32,614 bases of DNA from Bacillota bacterium (lineage in GTDB: Bacteria; Bacillota_I; Bacilli_A; RFN20; CAG-826), in contig JAUNOH010000001.1 of NCBI GenBank assembly GCA_030537155.1, positions 1-32,614 on the forward strand, read 5' to 3'. This document shows positions 16,435 through 24,305 of the stretch, piece after piece; within the stretch, counting starts at the first letter, position 1, and each line of letters begins with the position of its first letter. The translations under genes and the position numbers were made by a program. The notes beneath the pieces are model-generated. The model was not told the DNA's origin and did no database searches. It was given only the letters and a program-made list of their open reading frames with translations.

Positions 16435-16575
16435 TGTACTGGTAACCTAAAAGTAGACACACCTCACCATAAAGTAGACATGCTTCCCTAAATGGGGAGG
16501 CATGCGATAATCGATCCGTAAGGCAAAGGAGGCAGATATGTACCACACGGAAGCCGAGAAGATAGACATAGGGGG
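16435..16575 (+). mobile_element. insertion sequence left-end remnant
   Basis: An end-like TGTACTGG at 16435 is followed by two subterminal repeats AAAGTAGACA (16450-16459 and 16471-16480). A Shine-Dalgarno AAGGAGG then precedes an ATG at 16538 that opens MYHTEAEKID before a stop at once (GGG-stop). This looks like the start of a transposase gene that was cut off. The inner junction with the lipoprotein gene lies somewhere around 16550-16590. The IS family cannot be named with confidence; TGT ends with such repeats are seen in several DDE families (IS3/IS21/IS481-like). Confidence 0.5.
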
Positions 16576-17394
16576 AGGATAGTTCCTCCCCGTTCAGGTC
16601 CTGGGCAAACCAATAAAGGATCTTCTGGGTGTATTCGGAGAGGAAATAGCCAAATTCGGCGTCTTTTTTATATATCCTCTGCCAGGCCGCCAAAGAATAG
16701 GGGTAAATGACGTCGCCCGAGGACGTGGCTATGTAGCCGGAGGCCAATCGGACGATGGAGGGGGCGGTCACATAGAGGTTCCCCTCACCATCCTTGACGT
16801 GGGCGTTCCCATTCACATAGGTGGTGTTGAAGGCGGCGTCCATCGACCCGAAGGTCAAATCATCGATCTCCTCGTCATAGCCCTCGCAGGCCGCCTCAAA
16901 GGAGGCATAGGCCAAACCATACGAGCCATATTGCATGCTGAGTCCATAGCTCTCCGCTTCGTAGTTGGTGTAAATGCGGTAATCGGAGGTGTCGTGGCCG
17001 ATGAAATAAGTTTCCTTCCCGTTCGACTCTATCTCGTATCCCCCGTTTAGGGAGGAGCTCTCGCTGTTTTGATATTCGCGGACGGCAACCCGATTTTTAT
17101 AGAGGGTCAGGGTCTCACTATTGGAGATTTTGCTATATCCCCCATATCCGCCATAGGCCTCCCCATAGAGGGCTCCTTCGTCGCTCTCGATGGTGGACTC
17201 TAGGCTATAGGAAGGAGATTGCTCCGATTCGCGGAGGCCTCGACCAGAATATTCTCATACTCCTTGTGGCCGATCGTGACGCCATCGGGGTTAGTGAAGT
17301 CTTCGAACGTTATGCTTTGGGTGCCGTTTCCGTTACAGCCGAAAAGGCAGAAGGCGGATGCGCCCACGATGAGCAAACTCAGTTTTTTATCCAT
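16575..17394 (-). pseudogene. broken lipoprotein gene (frameshift and 3' truncation)
   Basis: An ATG at 17394 with a purine-rich ribosome site starts a lipoprotein signal: MDKKLSLLIVGASAFCLFGC, lipobox cysteine at residue 20. The frame reaches a stop near 17200. About 10 codons before that, near 17215-17230, the coding continues in another frame (ESEQSPSYSLESTIESDEG, then tyrosine- and glycine-rich sequence) down to about 16575, where it runs into the IS remnant. So there is one frameshift and a lost C-terminus. The protein was a secreted lipoprotein of at least 270 residues with no recognised domain. A frame starting at 16936 is only an internal part of this gene. Confidence 0.65.
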
Positions 17395-17690
17395 AAACGT
17401 CCCTTTCCTTTTGCGATGAATATCTCATTATGCCAGTTATCCGCTTTTGGGAAAGCTTTTAAAAATCTCTCCAAGTAGCCACGGACAGGTTAATTCTAAG
17501 ATACAAATAGAGGGCAGACGCTGAACCAAACTATACTCTGCATAAGGACTCCCTTCATTGCTATGGGAGTTATTTTGGGAATATGCAAAGCTCGACCCTT
17601 TCTCTTCGGGGCTTAAATCCCGAAATTATTGTTTATTCCCCCCAGCAAATGTTGTCTTTCAGCATTTACTGTGGCAAATCGACATAAAAA
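17395..17690. other. intergenic, small hairpins, no gene seen
   Basis: The lipoprotein promoter may be CATAAT preceded by TG near 17430-17440 on minus. Two hairpins are visible: ACTCCC..GGGAGT (about 17547-17570), followed on plus by TATTTT, and TTCGGG..CCCGAA (about 17604-17624). A plus-strand TATACT lies shortly before the first hairpin. No open frame of note is present. Confidence 0.4.
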
Positions 17691-18023
17691 TTACCAAGAG
17701 CTAAGAATTTCCTTCAAGGCCGGCATATCTTTTGTAAGGACTTCGTAGATCACTCCAAAATCAACATTCCCATAATCATGAACGATTCTGTTTCTCAGAC
17801 CAAAAAGCATACCCCACGGCACATCTTTACGCTGTTGCCTAAATTCCTCCGAAAGTTTCTTCGAGCTTTCAGAAATCTGAATCATCCTAAACATCATCGA
17901 ATCCATAAGCATTTCGTTACGCTCAAGAGCTTCGATTGAGACACCTTTCATCTGCTTTTCGATGTATTCGACGTCTTTCCTTATTTTTGCCAAAAAATAG
18001 TTATCGCCCTTGGTGTTATCCAT
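17691..18023 (-). CDS. hepT: HepT-like HEPN ribonuclease toxin
   Basis: The 110-residue all-helical protein fits the HepT (DUF86) toxin of type VII toxin-antitoxin systems. The active-site motif R-x4-H-x-Y is present as RNRIVHDY (R77, H82, Y84). In characterised pairs R and H cleave RNA and the tyrosine is the residue AMPylated by the partner MntA. The start overlaps the mntA stop by 8 bases, so antitoxin is made first. It looks intact. The surrounding DNA is AT-richer than the core genes, consistent with transfer. Confidence 0.88.
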   Translation of the reverse strand: MDNTKGDNYFLAKIRKDVEYIEKQMKGVSIEALERNEMLMDSMMFRMIQISESSKKLSEEFRQQRKDVPWGMLFGLRNRIVHDYGNVDFGVIYEVLTKDMPALKEILSSW

Positions 18024-18489
18024 ATATTTTGATCCCGTCTTTTAGAATCTCTTTCGTCAACTCAAGATTGCCTTTTAGCTGATTTATATCCAAGCCATCC
18101 ACCTTTTTGTGAAGGGCCTCCCGCAATTCTTCTATAAGCCCAAAAAATCTTAGGCCCTTTATTTCCGAACAGATAAGCAAATCCACGTCGCTTTCAGGCG
18201 TGGCCTTGTTTTTGGCATAAGACCCGAAAAGATAGCAGAAATCAACGTCATATTTTTTCAAAATTGGTTCTGAGATGGCTTTTATGTCTTTAAGCTCAAG
18301 GAGTCCGTGCTCCTCATCCAGCGGATATGTAGTCTTAATGAGATCAATTAGATATTTATATTTCAATGTCCCGACCTTATTCGCATCGTTCTCATAACTT
18401 TTATAGGAACGAAGCGAAATACCGGCGAGCTCGGCCGCTTCTTTTTGAGTCAGCTTATTCTCGGTTCTGATTTGCTTCAGCGCTTCCAT
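18016..18489 (-). CDS. mntA: MntA-like nucleotidyltransferase antitoxin fused to XRE helix-turn-helix
   Basis: The 157-residue protein has an N-terminal Cro/CI-type DNA-binding domain (residues about 1-55: NKLTQKEAAELAGISLRSYKSYE) and a C-terminal minimal nucleotidyltransferase domain with G-S-x10-D-x-D (G89, S90, D101, D103). MntA enzymes neutralise HepT by adding AMP to its tyrosine. The start is the ATG at 18489: an in-frame ATG at 18510 overlaps the -10 box and cannot be in the mRNA. AAGGTG, part of a promoter repeat, serves as ribosome site. The fused HTH suggests self-repression through the repeats upstream. Confidence 0.88.
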   Translation of the reverse strand: MEALKQIRTENKLTQKEAAELAGISLRSYKSYENDANKVGTLKYKYLIDLIKTTYPLDEEHGLLELKDIKAISEPILKKYDVDFCYLFGSYAKNKATPESDVDLLICSEIKGLRFFGLIEELREALHKKVDGLDINQLKGNLELTKEILKDGIKIYG

Positions 18490-18563
18490 TTTTTGCACCT
18501 TCGCAAACATTATAGTGCAATTTTTGCACCTTTCAAATAATTAATGGGCAATTTTTGCACCTT
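18489..18563 (-). promoter_or_regulatory. mntA-hepT promoter with three 31-bp-phased repeats
   Basis: The promoter is -35 TTGAAA (18531-18536), 16 bases, -10 TATAAT (18509-18514). The repeat TTTTTGCACCTT (plus reading) occurs at 18490-18501, 18521-18532 and 18552-18563, exactly 31 bases apart. The middle copy extends to a 15-base dyad GTGCAA-TTT-TTGCAC lying in the spacer. The copy nearest the gene overlaps the ribosome binding site. This is the expected place for autoregulation by the HTH-bearing antitoxin. Confidence 0.7.
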
Positions 18564-18607
18564 ATGTTTTTGCTTTGGTGCAGACCTGTTTCTAGCGGGC
18601 CCACGCA

Positions 18608-18634
18608 ATCAAAAGCCCATCATCTCGACGGGCT
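18608..18634 (-). terminator. terminator of EndA-type nuclease gene
   Basis: On minus, AGCCCGTC/GATGGGCT (18627-18634 with 18614-18621, loop GAGAT, one G-U pair) is followed by TTTGATT, 12 bases past the stop. Confidence 0.75.
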
Positions 18635-18645
18635 CTGTTGAACTG

Positions 18646-20244
18646 TTATCCCCAGATCTGGGTGGCGAAGTTCGGATAGTCGATGAAGGGGTTGCGGTTA
18701 CCCTGGTAGTAGCAGGCCACGTCGTTTAGGGTCTGCTCCAATTCGTCGACCGGGTCGAGGGTGTTCCATTCAAGGAGCATCTCCCAGGCCGCCGATTCGC
18801 TCGCGCAATTGACGACGGAGGTGACGGAGAGATTACCGACGTAGCTATTGCTCTCGCCGCCAAAGGCATTCCCGTAATGGAGGTAGACGTAGAAGATGAT
18901 CCTGGCCACGTTGCCCTTGACGTTATCGAAGGGCTCGAAGGTGGAGGTGTTGTAGTAACCGTAATTCGTGGTGGTCACACCGCTTCCGCCCTGCACCTCG
19001 CCATAGGGCTTATTGCCACGGGAGGAGTTATAGCTGGCCTTCGTCGGACGGAGGTGGAGCATATCCGATCCCCCACCGGTGGTGCTGTTATCCGTATCGG
19101 CCCACAATCCAGCCGATAACGACTGGCACCAAACGTGCTCACGGTTGTAATAGGAGCCGTCCCAAGTCGCGTCATAGCTCTCGTGGGAATAGAAGTCGAT
19201 GAGGTTGCCGGGATTGGAGGCATCGCCATCGGTCGCCCCAAAGGTATAACGGATCTCACCATAGGTCGTGTAGTAGCTATGGGTGTCGATCATGAGGTTG
19301 TGGAGGCTCAACCCCAAGGTGTCCCCGGTCGCGGAGGTGTCGATGGTTTTGTAGTATTCGCCTAAATCGACGTCCGGATAATCGACTTGGGAGGAGGAGC
19401 TCGATGAACTCGAGGAGCTACTCTGTGAGGAGGATGATGAGCTTGAGGGGGTGACCGGTGAGCTGCCGGAAATGGTTAAGACGACGCCGACAAAGCTCAC
19501 GCGGGCGCCTTTGACGTCGTTGCCGAAACTCAGATAAGTGCTGCTGCCGCTGAAGCCGTCGATGTAGTAGGCATCATCTAAGGAGGAGACATCGGGAACC
19601 GAGTCGGAGGAAGGCACGGAATAACTGACGGTTTCCAAGGCGTCGGAGGAGACGCTTAACTTGGCAGCCGTGCTGTTATAGGCGTAGGCATAGACGTAGG
19701 CCTCCACGATGTTGAGGGCATCGAATTTAAAGGTAAGGGTCCCGAGGTTATTCGAGGAGCCGATCCTCACCGCGGTGGTTGAATCGGCGACATACGATGT
19801 CGCATGCTCAATCTCGGTCAAGGTGATGTTGGTGAGGGTGACCGCGCTTTCAAATTGGGTGGACGAGGAGGTGTATTTCTCGCTCCCGAACATTATCGAG
19901 GCCTGATAGGTGGACGAGGTGTCGGAGGAAGAGCTATTAACCACCGAGGAAGAGCTGGCGGCAGAGCTATTGCTACTGCTGCTGGCTTGGGTGGAGCTGG
20001 TGGCGGCTGAACTGGAACTGCTATTAGCCTGGGAGGAAGAAGATATTCCCGCGGAGGAAGAAGAGGGAGTCGAAGAACTCGATGAGGCTTCGGATTGGCT
20101 GCTCTCGCTTACGGATGAGCTAACCGGTTCCGAGGATTGGGATGACTCACTGGATGAAGACGAACTCGATGAGTTCGCCGCAGCGCAGGCGCCAAGGGAA
20201 AAACCCAGCCCGATCGCCAACAAAAGTGACAGTTTCTTTTTCAT
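18646..20244 (-). CDS. secreted lipoprotein nuclease, endonuclease I (EndA/NucM) family
   Basis: The 532-residue lipoprotein is predicted to be anchored outside the cell. It has a signal with lipobox LGAC (C20), a serine-rich linker (about 24-110), a beta-rich domain of unknown type (about 112-262), a second poly-serine linker (about 265-288) and a C-terminal nuclease domain (about 300-532). The beta-beta-alpha metal motif is seen in NREHVW (E369, H370), then DMLHLRP, N-x-x-R-GNKPYGE, VKGNVARI and the end QGNRNPFIDYP, all typical of endonuclease I. It would degrade external DNA for nutrients. There is no Shine-Dalgarno; TATACT ends 6 bases before the ATG. Confidence 0.9.
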   Translation of the reverse strand: MKKKLSLLLAIGLGFSLGACAAANSSSSSSSSESSQSSEPVSSSVSESSQSEASSSSSTPSSSSAGISSSSQANSSSSSAATSSTQASSSSNSSAASSSSVVNSSSSDTSSTYQASIMFGSEKYTSSSTQFESAVTLTNITLTEIEHATSYVADSTTAVRIGSSNNLGTLTFKFDALNIVEAYVYAYAYNSTAAKLSVSSDALETVSYSVPSSDSVPDVSSLDDAYYIDGFSGSSTYLSFGNDVKGARVSFVGVVLTISGSSPVTPSSSSSSSQSSSSSSSSSSSQVDYPDVDLGEYYKTIDTSATGDTLGLSLHNLMIDTHSYYTTYGEIRYTFGATDGDASNPGNLIDFYSHESYDATWDGSYYNREHVWCQSLSAGLWADTDNSTTGGGSDMLHLRPTKASYNSSRGNKPYGEVQGGSGVTTTNYGYYNTSTFEPFDNVKGNVARIIFYVYLHYGNAFGGESNSYVGNLSVTSVVNCASESAAWEMLLEWNTLDPVDELEQTLNDVACYYQGNRNPFIDYPNFATQIWG

Positions 20245-20250
20245 GGAAAA

Positions 20251-20256
20251 AGTATA
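20251..20256 (-). promoter_or_regulatory. -10 box of EndA-type nuclease gene (leaderless type)
   Basis: TATACT lies 6 bases before the ATG with no ribosome binding site, so transcription would start at the start codon. No strong -35 is seen. Confidence 0.5.
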
Positions 20257-20286
20257 AATGAGAAGGGAACGTTAAGAAAGTTTACA

Positions 20287-20318
20287 TAAAAAGAAAGCGC
20301 CACCAGTCGCGGTGGCGC
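20287..20318 (-). terminator. terminator of pyruvate:ferredoxin oxidoreductase gene
   Basis: A perfect 8-base stem GCGCCACC/GGTGGCGC (20311-20318 with 20297-20304) is followed on minus by TTTCTTTTT, 13 bases past the stop. Confidence 0.95.
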
Positions 20319-20330
20319 CTTGCTTTTAGC

Positions 20331-23300
20331 TTATTTACCGAACTTCTGAACGTCCTGCCAACGGCTCTTGGCGAGGGCTTCGCACTTGCTCAGCAATTCC
20401 TCGGCGTGCTCGGGGTTGACAACCGGGAGCATCGAGAAGCGGGTCTCGTGCATGATGAAGTCACGGAACTTGGTGTAGTCGGGCTCGGGTTTGGAGTCGA
20501 GGGTCAGCTTCTTCTCCTCCTCCAGCCTCGGGTCGTAACGGAAGCAGTTGAAGTATCCACATTCGACCGCAGCCTTCTCCTCCTTGATGGAGTTGACCAA
20601 GCCGCCCTTGATGTGCTGCTCGGCGCAGGGGCAGTAGCAGATGACCAAGGAGGGGCCGTTGTAGCTTTCGGCCTCTTTCAACGCCTTGATGGCGGCCGCC
20701 GGGTTGGCGCCCAAGGCGATCTGGGCGACGTAGACGTGCTTATAGGCCATGGCCATCAGGGCCAAATTCTTCTTGGCTTCCTTCTTTCCGGAGGCGGTGA
20801 ATTTGTTGATGGAGCCGGTCTGGCTGGACTTGGAGGCCTGGCCGCCGGTATTGGAGTAGACCTCGGTGTCGAGGACTAAGACGTTGACGTCGGCTTCGTT
20901 GGCCAAGACGTGGTCTAAGCCGCCATAACCGATATCGTAGCTCCAGCCATCGCCGCCCACGATCCAGACGGACTTGTCGACGAGGTCACGCTCATAGTTG
21001 AGGACCTCCTTGACGCCGGAATCCTTGCTGGCTTTGACTAATTCGACGAGCTTGCCGACGATGCCTTTGACGTAATCGCGCTCCTTGATATGGGCGAGAT
21101 AATCGTCGATGACGGCTTCGAGTTCGGGCTCGACCTTGCCCTTGGCATCCGCCAAGATGGCGGAGATGCGGGCGAGCTTCTGATCGGTGGCGATCCTCAT
21201 GCCGAAGCCATATTCGGCGTTATCCTCGAATAAGGAGTTGGCCCAGGCCGGACCATCCTTGCCGTTGTCGTTGACAAAGGGGGTTAACGGGGTCGAGCCG
21301 CAATAGATCGAGGAGCAGCCGGTGGCGTTGGCCACGAGCATATCCTTGCCGAAGAGCTGGGAGACGAGCCTGTAATAGGGGGCTTCGCCGCAGCCGGCGC
21401 AGGCACCGGAGACTTCCATGTAGGGTTTCTTGAATCCGACGCCTTTGACGGTGGACTCCAAGGCGGCGGGTAGCTGCCCCTTCTTCTCGGAGCAGAACTT
21501 ATAGAGGTAATCGGCGCCTTCCTGCTGATCGAACTGCCCCTTGGCATCGACCATCTTGAGGGCGAATTTGGCGGGATCGGGCTGCTCGCCTTTGGCGGCG
21601 GCGGTCCTAAGGGCGCCTTGGTTGGCCATACATTCGGCCACGCAGAGTCCGCAGCCGATACAGTTCATCGTCGAGACCTGGATGCGGAATTTAAGGGTCT
21701 TATCGGCAGTCCCCAAAGCCGGTTTGGTGGCGGCTTTGACGATCTCGGGGGCGTTTTCCAATTCGGCGTCGTTAATCAGATACGGCCTGATGGTGGCGTG
21801 GGGGCAGACGAAGGCGCACTGGTTGCACTGGATGCAGGCCGCCGGATTCCAGACGGGAACCCTGTCGGCGATGGCCCTCTTCTGGCGGAAGGTGATGTTG
21901 GCGTTCATCGTGCCATCCTGGAGTTCGTATTTGTGGAACTCGCTGGTGGGGAGCTCGTCCCCATCGAGGCGGTCGATGGTGCCGACGTATTCGTCGAAGT
22001 AGGTGTCGCCGGTGTCGGCCTTGATGACCTTGTTGACCGGGAGCTTGACCCATTCGGGATCGACCGGGACCTTCCTCAGGCCCTGGGCGCCCTTGTCGAT
22101 GGCGTCGTAGTTTTTCTCGACGACGTCCATGCCCTTCTTCTCGTAGGTCTTTTTGGCCAGTTTCTTCATCCAGAGCTCGGCCTCCTTATAGGGGAGGATC
22201 TGCGGGTTGAGGTAGAAGAAGGCGGCCTGGAGGGTCGTGTTGGTGTGACGGCCCATGCCGGCCTCTAAGGCCAGCTTATTGGCGTCGATGACGTAGAAGT
22301 TGACTTCCTTCTCGGCCAATAGGTGCTTCATCCTATTCGGCATGGCCTTGACGAGGGCCTCGTCGTCCATATTGGTGTTGAGCAGGAAGGTGCCGCCCTT
22401 TTTCAGGTTGGCGATCATGTCGAAGTTGAAGATATAGGTATCCAGCGAGCAGGAGATGAAGTCGGCGTTTTTGACGTAGTATTCGCTGTGGATCGGGGAT
22501 TTGCCGAAGCGGAGGTGGCTCCTGGTGGTGCCGCCGGCCTTCCTGGAGTCATATTGGAAGTAGGCCTGGGCGTATTGTCCGGTCGCGTCGCCGATGATCT
22601 TGATGGAGCTCTTGTTGGCCGAAACCGTACCATCGCTACCCAAGCCATAGAAGAGGCAGGAGGTGTAGTCGTGGTCGATGTGCCAGCTGGTGTCGACGGG
22701 GATGGAGAGGTTAGTCACATCATCCTTGATGCCGACGGTGAAGCCGGTCCAGTTGTGCTCGTCGTTTAAGAAGTCATAGACGGCCTTGATGCAATAGGGC
22801 TGGGTATCCTTGCTGGATAAGCCATAACGTCCGCCGATGACCTTGATGTCGGAACGCCCCTCCAAAGCGAGGGCGCCCACCACATCGAGGTATAGGGGCT
22901 CGCCGAGGGAACCGTGTTCCTTGGTGCGGTCTAAGACGGCGATCTTCTTGCAGGTAGCCGGGATGGCCTTGGAAAGCAAGGAGGAGACGAAGGGGCGGTA
23001 GAGGTGGACCTTGACCAAGCCGACCTTCTCGCCGGCTTTGTTGAGGGCGTCCACCACTTCCCCGGCCGTCTCATTGACCGAGCCCATGGCCACGATGACG
23101 CGCTCGGCGTTGGGGCAGCCATAGTAGACGAAGGGGGCGTATTCACGGCCGGTTAAGCGGCTGGCCTCGGCGAAATACTTCTCCGCCACCGGGACGATGT
23201 CGCGGTAATGGGAGTTTTGGGCCTCGACGCCCTGGAAGTAGATGTCATCATTCTCCGCGCCGCCCCTGGTGACCGCGTGGGTATGGGGGTTGAGAGCGCG

Positions 23301-23924
23301 AGACCTGAATAGTTCGACTTTGTCCATCGGCAGGAGCTTCTTCCACTCCTCCTTGTCGACGAATTCGACGTTCTGGACTTCGTGGGAGGTCCTAAAGCCA
23401 TCGAAGAAATGTAAGACCGGGGTGCCGGCGTCGATGGCCAATAAGTGGGCCACCGGGGTGAGGTCGGCGATCTCCTGCACCGAGTTGGAGCAGATCATGG
23501 TGATGCCGGTCTGACGGACGGCATATACGTCTTGGTGGTCACCGAAGATTGAGAGAGCGCGGGAAGCCAACGAACGGGCGGCCACGTGCATGACCGCGGG
23601 AAGAAGCTCGCCACACCACTTGTAGATGTTCGGGATCATCAATAAAAGTCCCTGGCTAGCCGTGTAGGTGGTGGCTAGTGAGCCGCCCTGCAAAGCGCCA
23701 TGGACGGCGCCCGAGGCACCGGCCTCGGACTGCATCTCGACGACCTTGACGGGGGCGCCGAAGAAGTTTTTGTCGCCGCGGGCGGCATAGACGTCGACGT
23801 TCTCCGCCATCGGGGATGAGGGGGTGATTGGGAAAATCGCCGCCACTTCGGTGAAGTAATAACTCTCCATCGCGACCGCGGTGTTGCCGTCGACCGAATG
23901 GAATTCCTTTTTGATTTCAGCCAT
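20331..23924 (-). CDS. nifJ: pyruvate:ferredoxin (flavodoxin) oxidoreductase, single chain
   Basis: The 1197-residue enzyme oxidises pyruvate to acetyl-CoA and CO2 while reducing ferredoxin, the key step of anaerobic fermentation. Its domains are in the usual order: N-terminal domains I-II and the CoA-binding gamma domain (1-620), an EKR-like segment, two [4Fe-4S] sites of CxxCxxCxxxC type (CIQCNQCAFVCP near 698; CIGCGLCVAEC near 756), and a C-terminal TPP domain with the ACAGCGE cluster cysteines (near 842), GDGWSYDIGYGG and LDTEVYSNTGGQ. The length is normal. AAGGAG lies 12 bases before the ATG. It is a one-gene operon with its own promoter and terminator. Confidence 0.97.
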   Translation of the reverse strand: MAEIKKEFHSVDGNTAVAMESYYFTEVAAIFPITPSSPMAENVDVYAARGDKNFFGAPVKVVEMQSEAGASGAVHGALQGGSLATTYTASQGLLLMIPNIYKWCGELLPAVMHVAARSLASRALSIFGDHQDVYAVRQTGITMICSNSVQEIADLTPVAHLLAIDAGTPVLHFFDGFRTSHEVQNVEFVDKEEWKKLLPMDKVELFRSRALNPHTHAVTRGGAENDDIYFQGVEAQNSHYRDIVPVAEKYFAEASRLTGREYAPFVYYGCPNAERVIVAMGSVNETAGEVVDALNKAGEKVGLVKVHLYRPFVSSLLSKAIPATCKKIAVLDRTKEHGSLGEPLYLDVVGALALEGRSDIKVIGGRYGLSSKDTQPYCIKAVYDFLNDEHNWTGFTVGIKDDVTNLSIPVDTSWHIDHDYTSCLFYGLGSDGTVSANKSSIKIIGDATGQYAQAYFQYDSRKAGGTTRSHLRFGKSPIHSEYYVKNADFISCSLDTYIFNFDMIANLKKGGTFLLNTNMDDEALVKAMPNRMKHLLAEKEVNFYVIDANKLALEAGMGRHTNTTLQAAFFYLNPQILPYKEAELWMKKLAKKTYEKKGMDVVEKNYDAIDKGAQGLRKVPVDPEWVKLPVNKVIKADTGDTYFDEYVGTIDRLDGDELPTSEFHKYELQDGTMNANITFRQKRAIADRVPVWNPAACIQCNQCAFVCPHATIRPYLINDAELENAPEIVKAATKPALGTADKTLKFRIQVSTMNCIGCGLCVAECMANQGALRTAAAKGEQPDPAKFALKMVDAKGQFDQQEGADYLYKFCSEKKGQLPAALESTVKGVGFKKPYMEVSGACAGCGEAPYYRLVSQLFGKDMLVANATGCSSIYCGSTPLTPFVNDNGKDGPAWANSLFEDNAEYGFGMRIATDQKLARISAILADAKGKVEPELEAVIDDYLAHIKERDYVKGIVGKLVELVKASKDSGVKEVLNYERDLVDKSVWIVGGDGWSYDIGYGGLDHVLANEADVNVLVLDTEVYSNTGGQASKSSQTGSINKFTASGKKEAKKNLALMAMAYKHVYVAQIALGANPAAAIKALKEAESYNGPSLVICYCPCAEQHIKGGLVNSIKEEKAAVECGYFNCFRYDPRLEEEKKLTLDSKPEPDYTKFRDFIMHETRFSMLPVVNPEHAEELLSKCEALAKSRWQDVQKFGK

Positions 23925-23952
23925 TTGTTATGAAATCTCCTTAACTTTGTTA

Positions 23953-23981
23953 AGTATAGCCCCTTTGGTTTTGTGGCTCAA
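23953..23981 (-). promoter_or_regulatory. nifJ promoter
   Basis: -35 TTGAGC (23976-23981), a 17-base spacer and -10 TATACT (23953-23958) lie on minus, followed by a leader of about 20 bases with AAGGAG. This is a standard housekeeping-type promoter. Confidence 0.75.
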
Positions 23982-24183
23982 TTGAGGGGTGAGAAAAAGT
24001 GCGCATGGCATAATTGGCGGTTTAACGAAAAACATTTAGACCCCAAATTTGCAAAAACATCGTTAACATCGAATGAATTTTATTCCAATTCCCAAAACTT
24101 CAATTTTTTTAGACTTTTGGGAATGGGGATCGCCTCTGACTTGCTGAAATAGATGGGGTTCTATATAAGGGTTTCGATTACGT
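23982..24183. other. intergenic between nifJ and ATPase 2, long inverted repeat
   Basis: The 10-base perfect inverted repeat ATTCCCAAAA/TTTTGGGAAT (24088-24097 and 24115-24124) encloses 17 AT-rich bases. No tail of T residues makes it a clear terminator in either direction. No reading frame is seen. Confidence 0.4.
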
Positions 24184-24291
24184 TTATTCCGGAAAAACAT
24201 AGCATGCTAACGAAATCAGGAATATACGCTAGCCAATTAACGCCGAACGTCATATACTTATTCCGGAAAAACATAGCATGCTAACGAAATC
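24184..24291 (+). repeat. two exact 34-bp direct repeats upstream of ATPase 2
   Basis: Identical 34-base copies (24184-24217 and 24258-24291) start 74 bases apart. Each contains the palindromes TTCCGGAA and TAGCATGCTA. The second copy runs almost into the Shine-Dalgarno GGAGG (24293-24297). A TATACT (24253-24258) lies between the copies, so the repeats flank the promoter. They are probably operator sites for ATPase 2. Confidence 0.75.
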
Positions 24292-24305
24292 CGGAGGACA
24301 AAATA

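Noticed and set aside
16235-16936. Minus-strand frame starting at 16936 as a separate gene
   Set aside because: It begins inside the broken lipoprotein coding stretch and its last third reads through the IS end and the promoter repeats (the 11-residue WKTVK periodicity is just the 33-bp array).
18510-18510. Upstream ATG of mntA
   Set aside because: Its first bases are part of the -10 TATAAT, so it cannot be in the transcript from that promoter.
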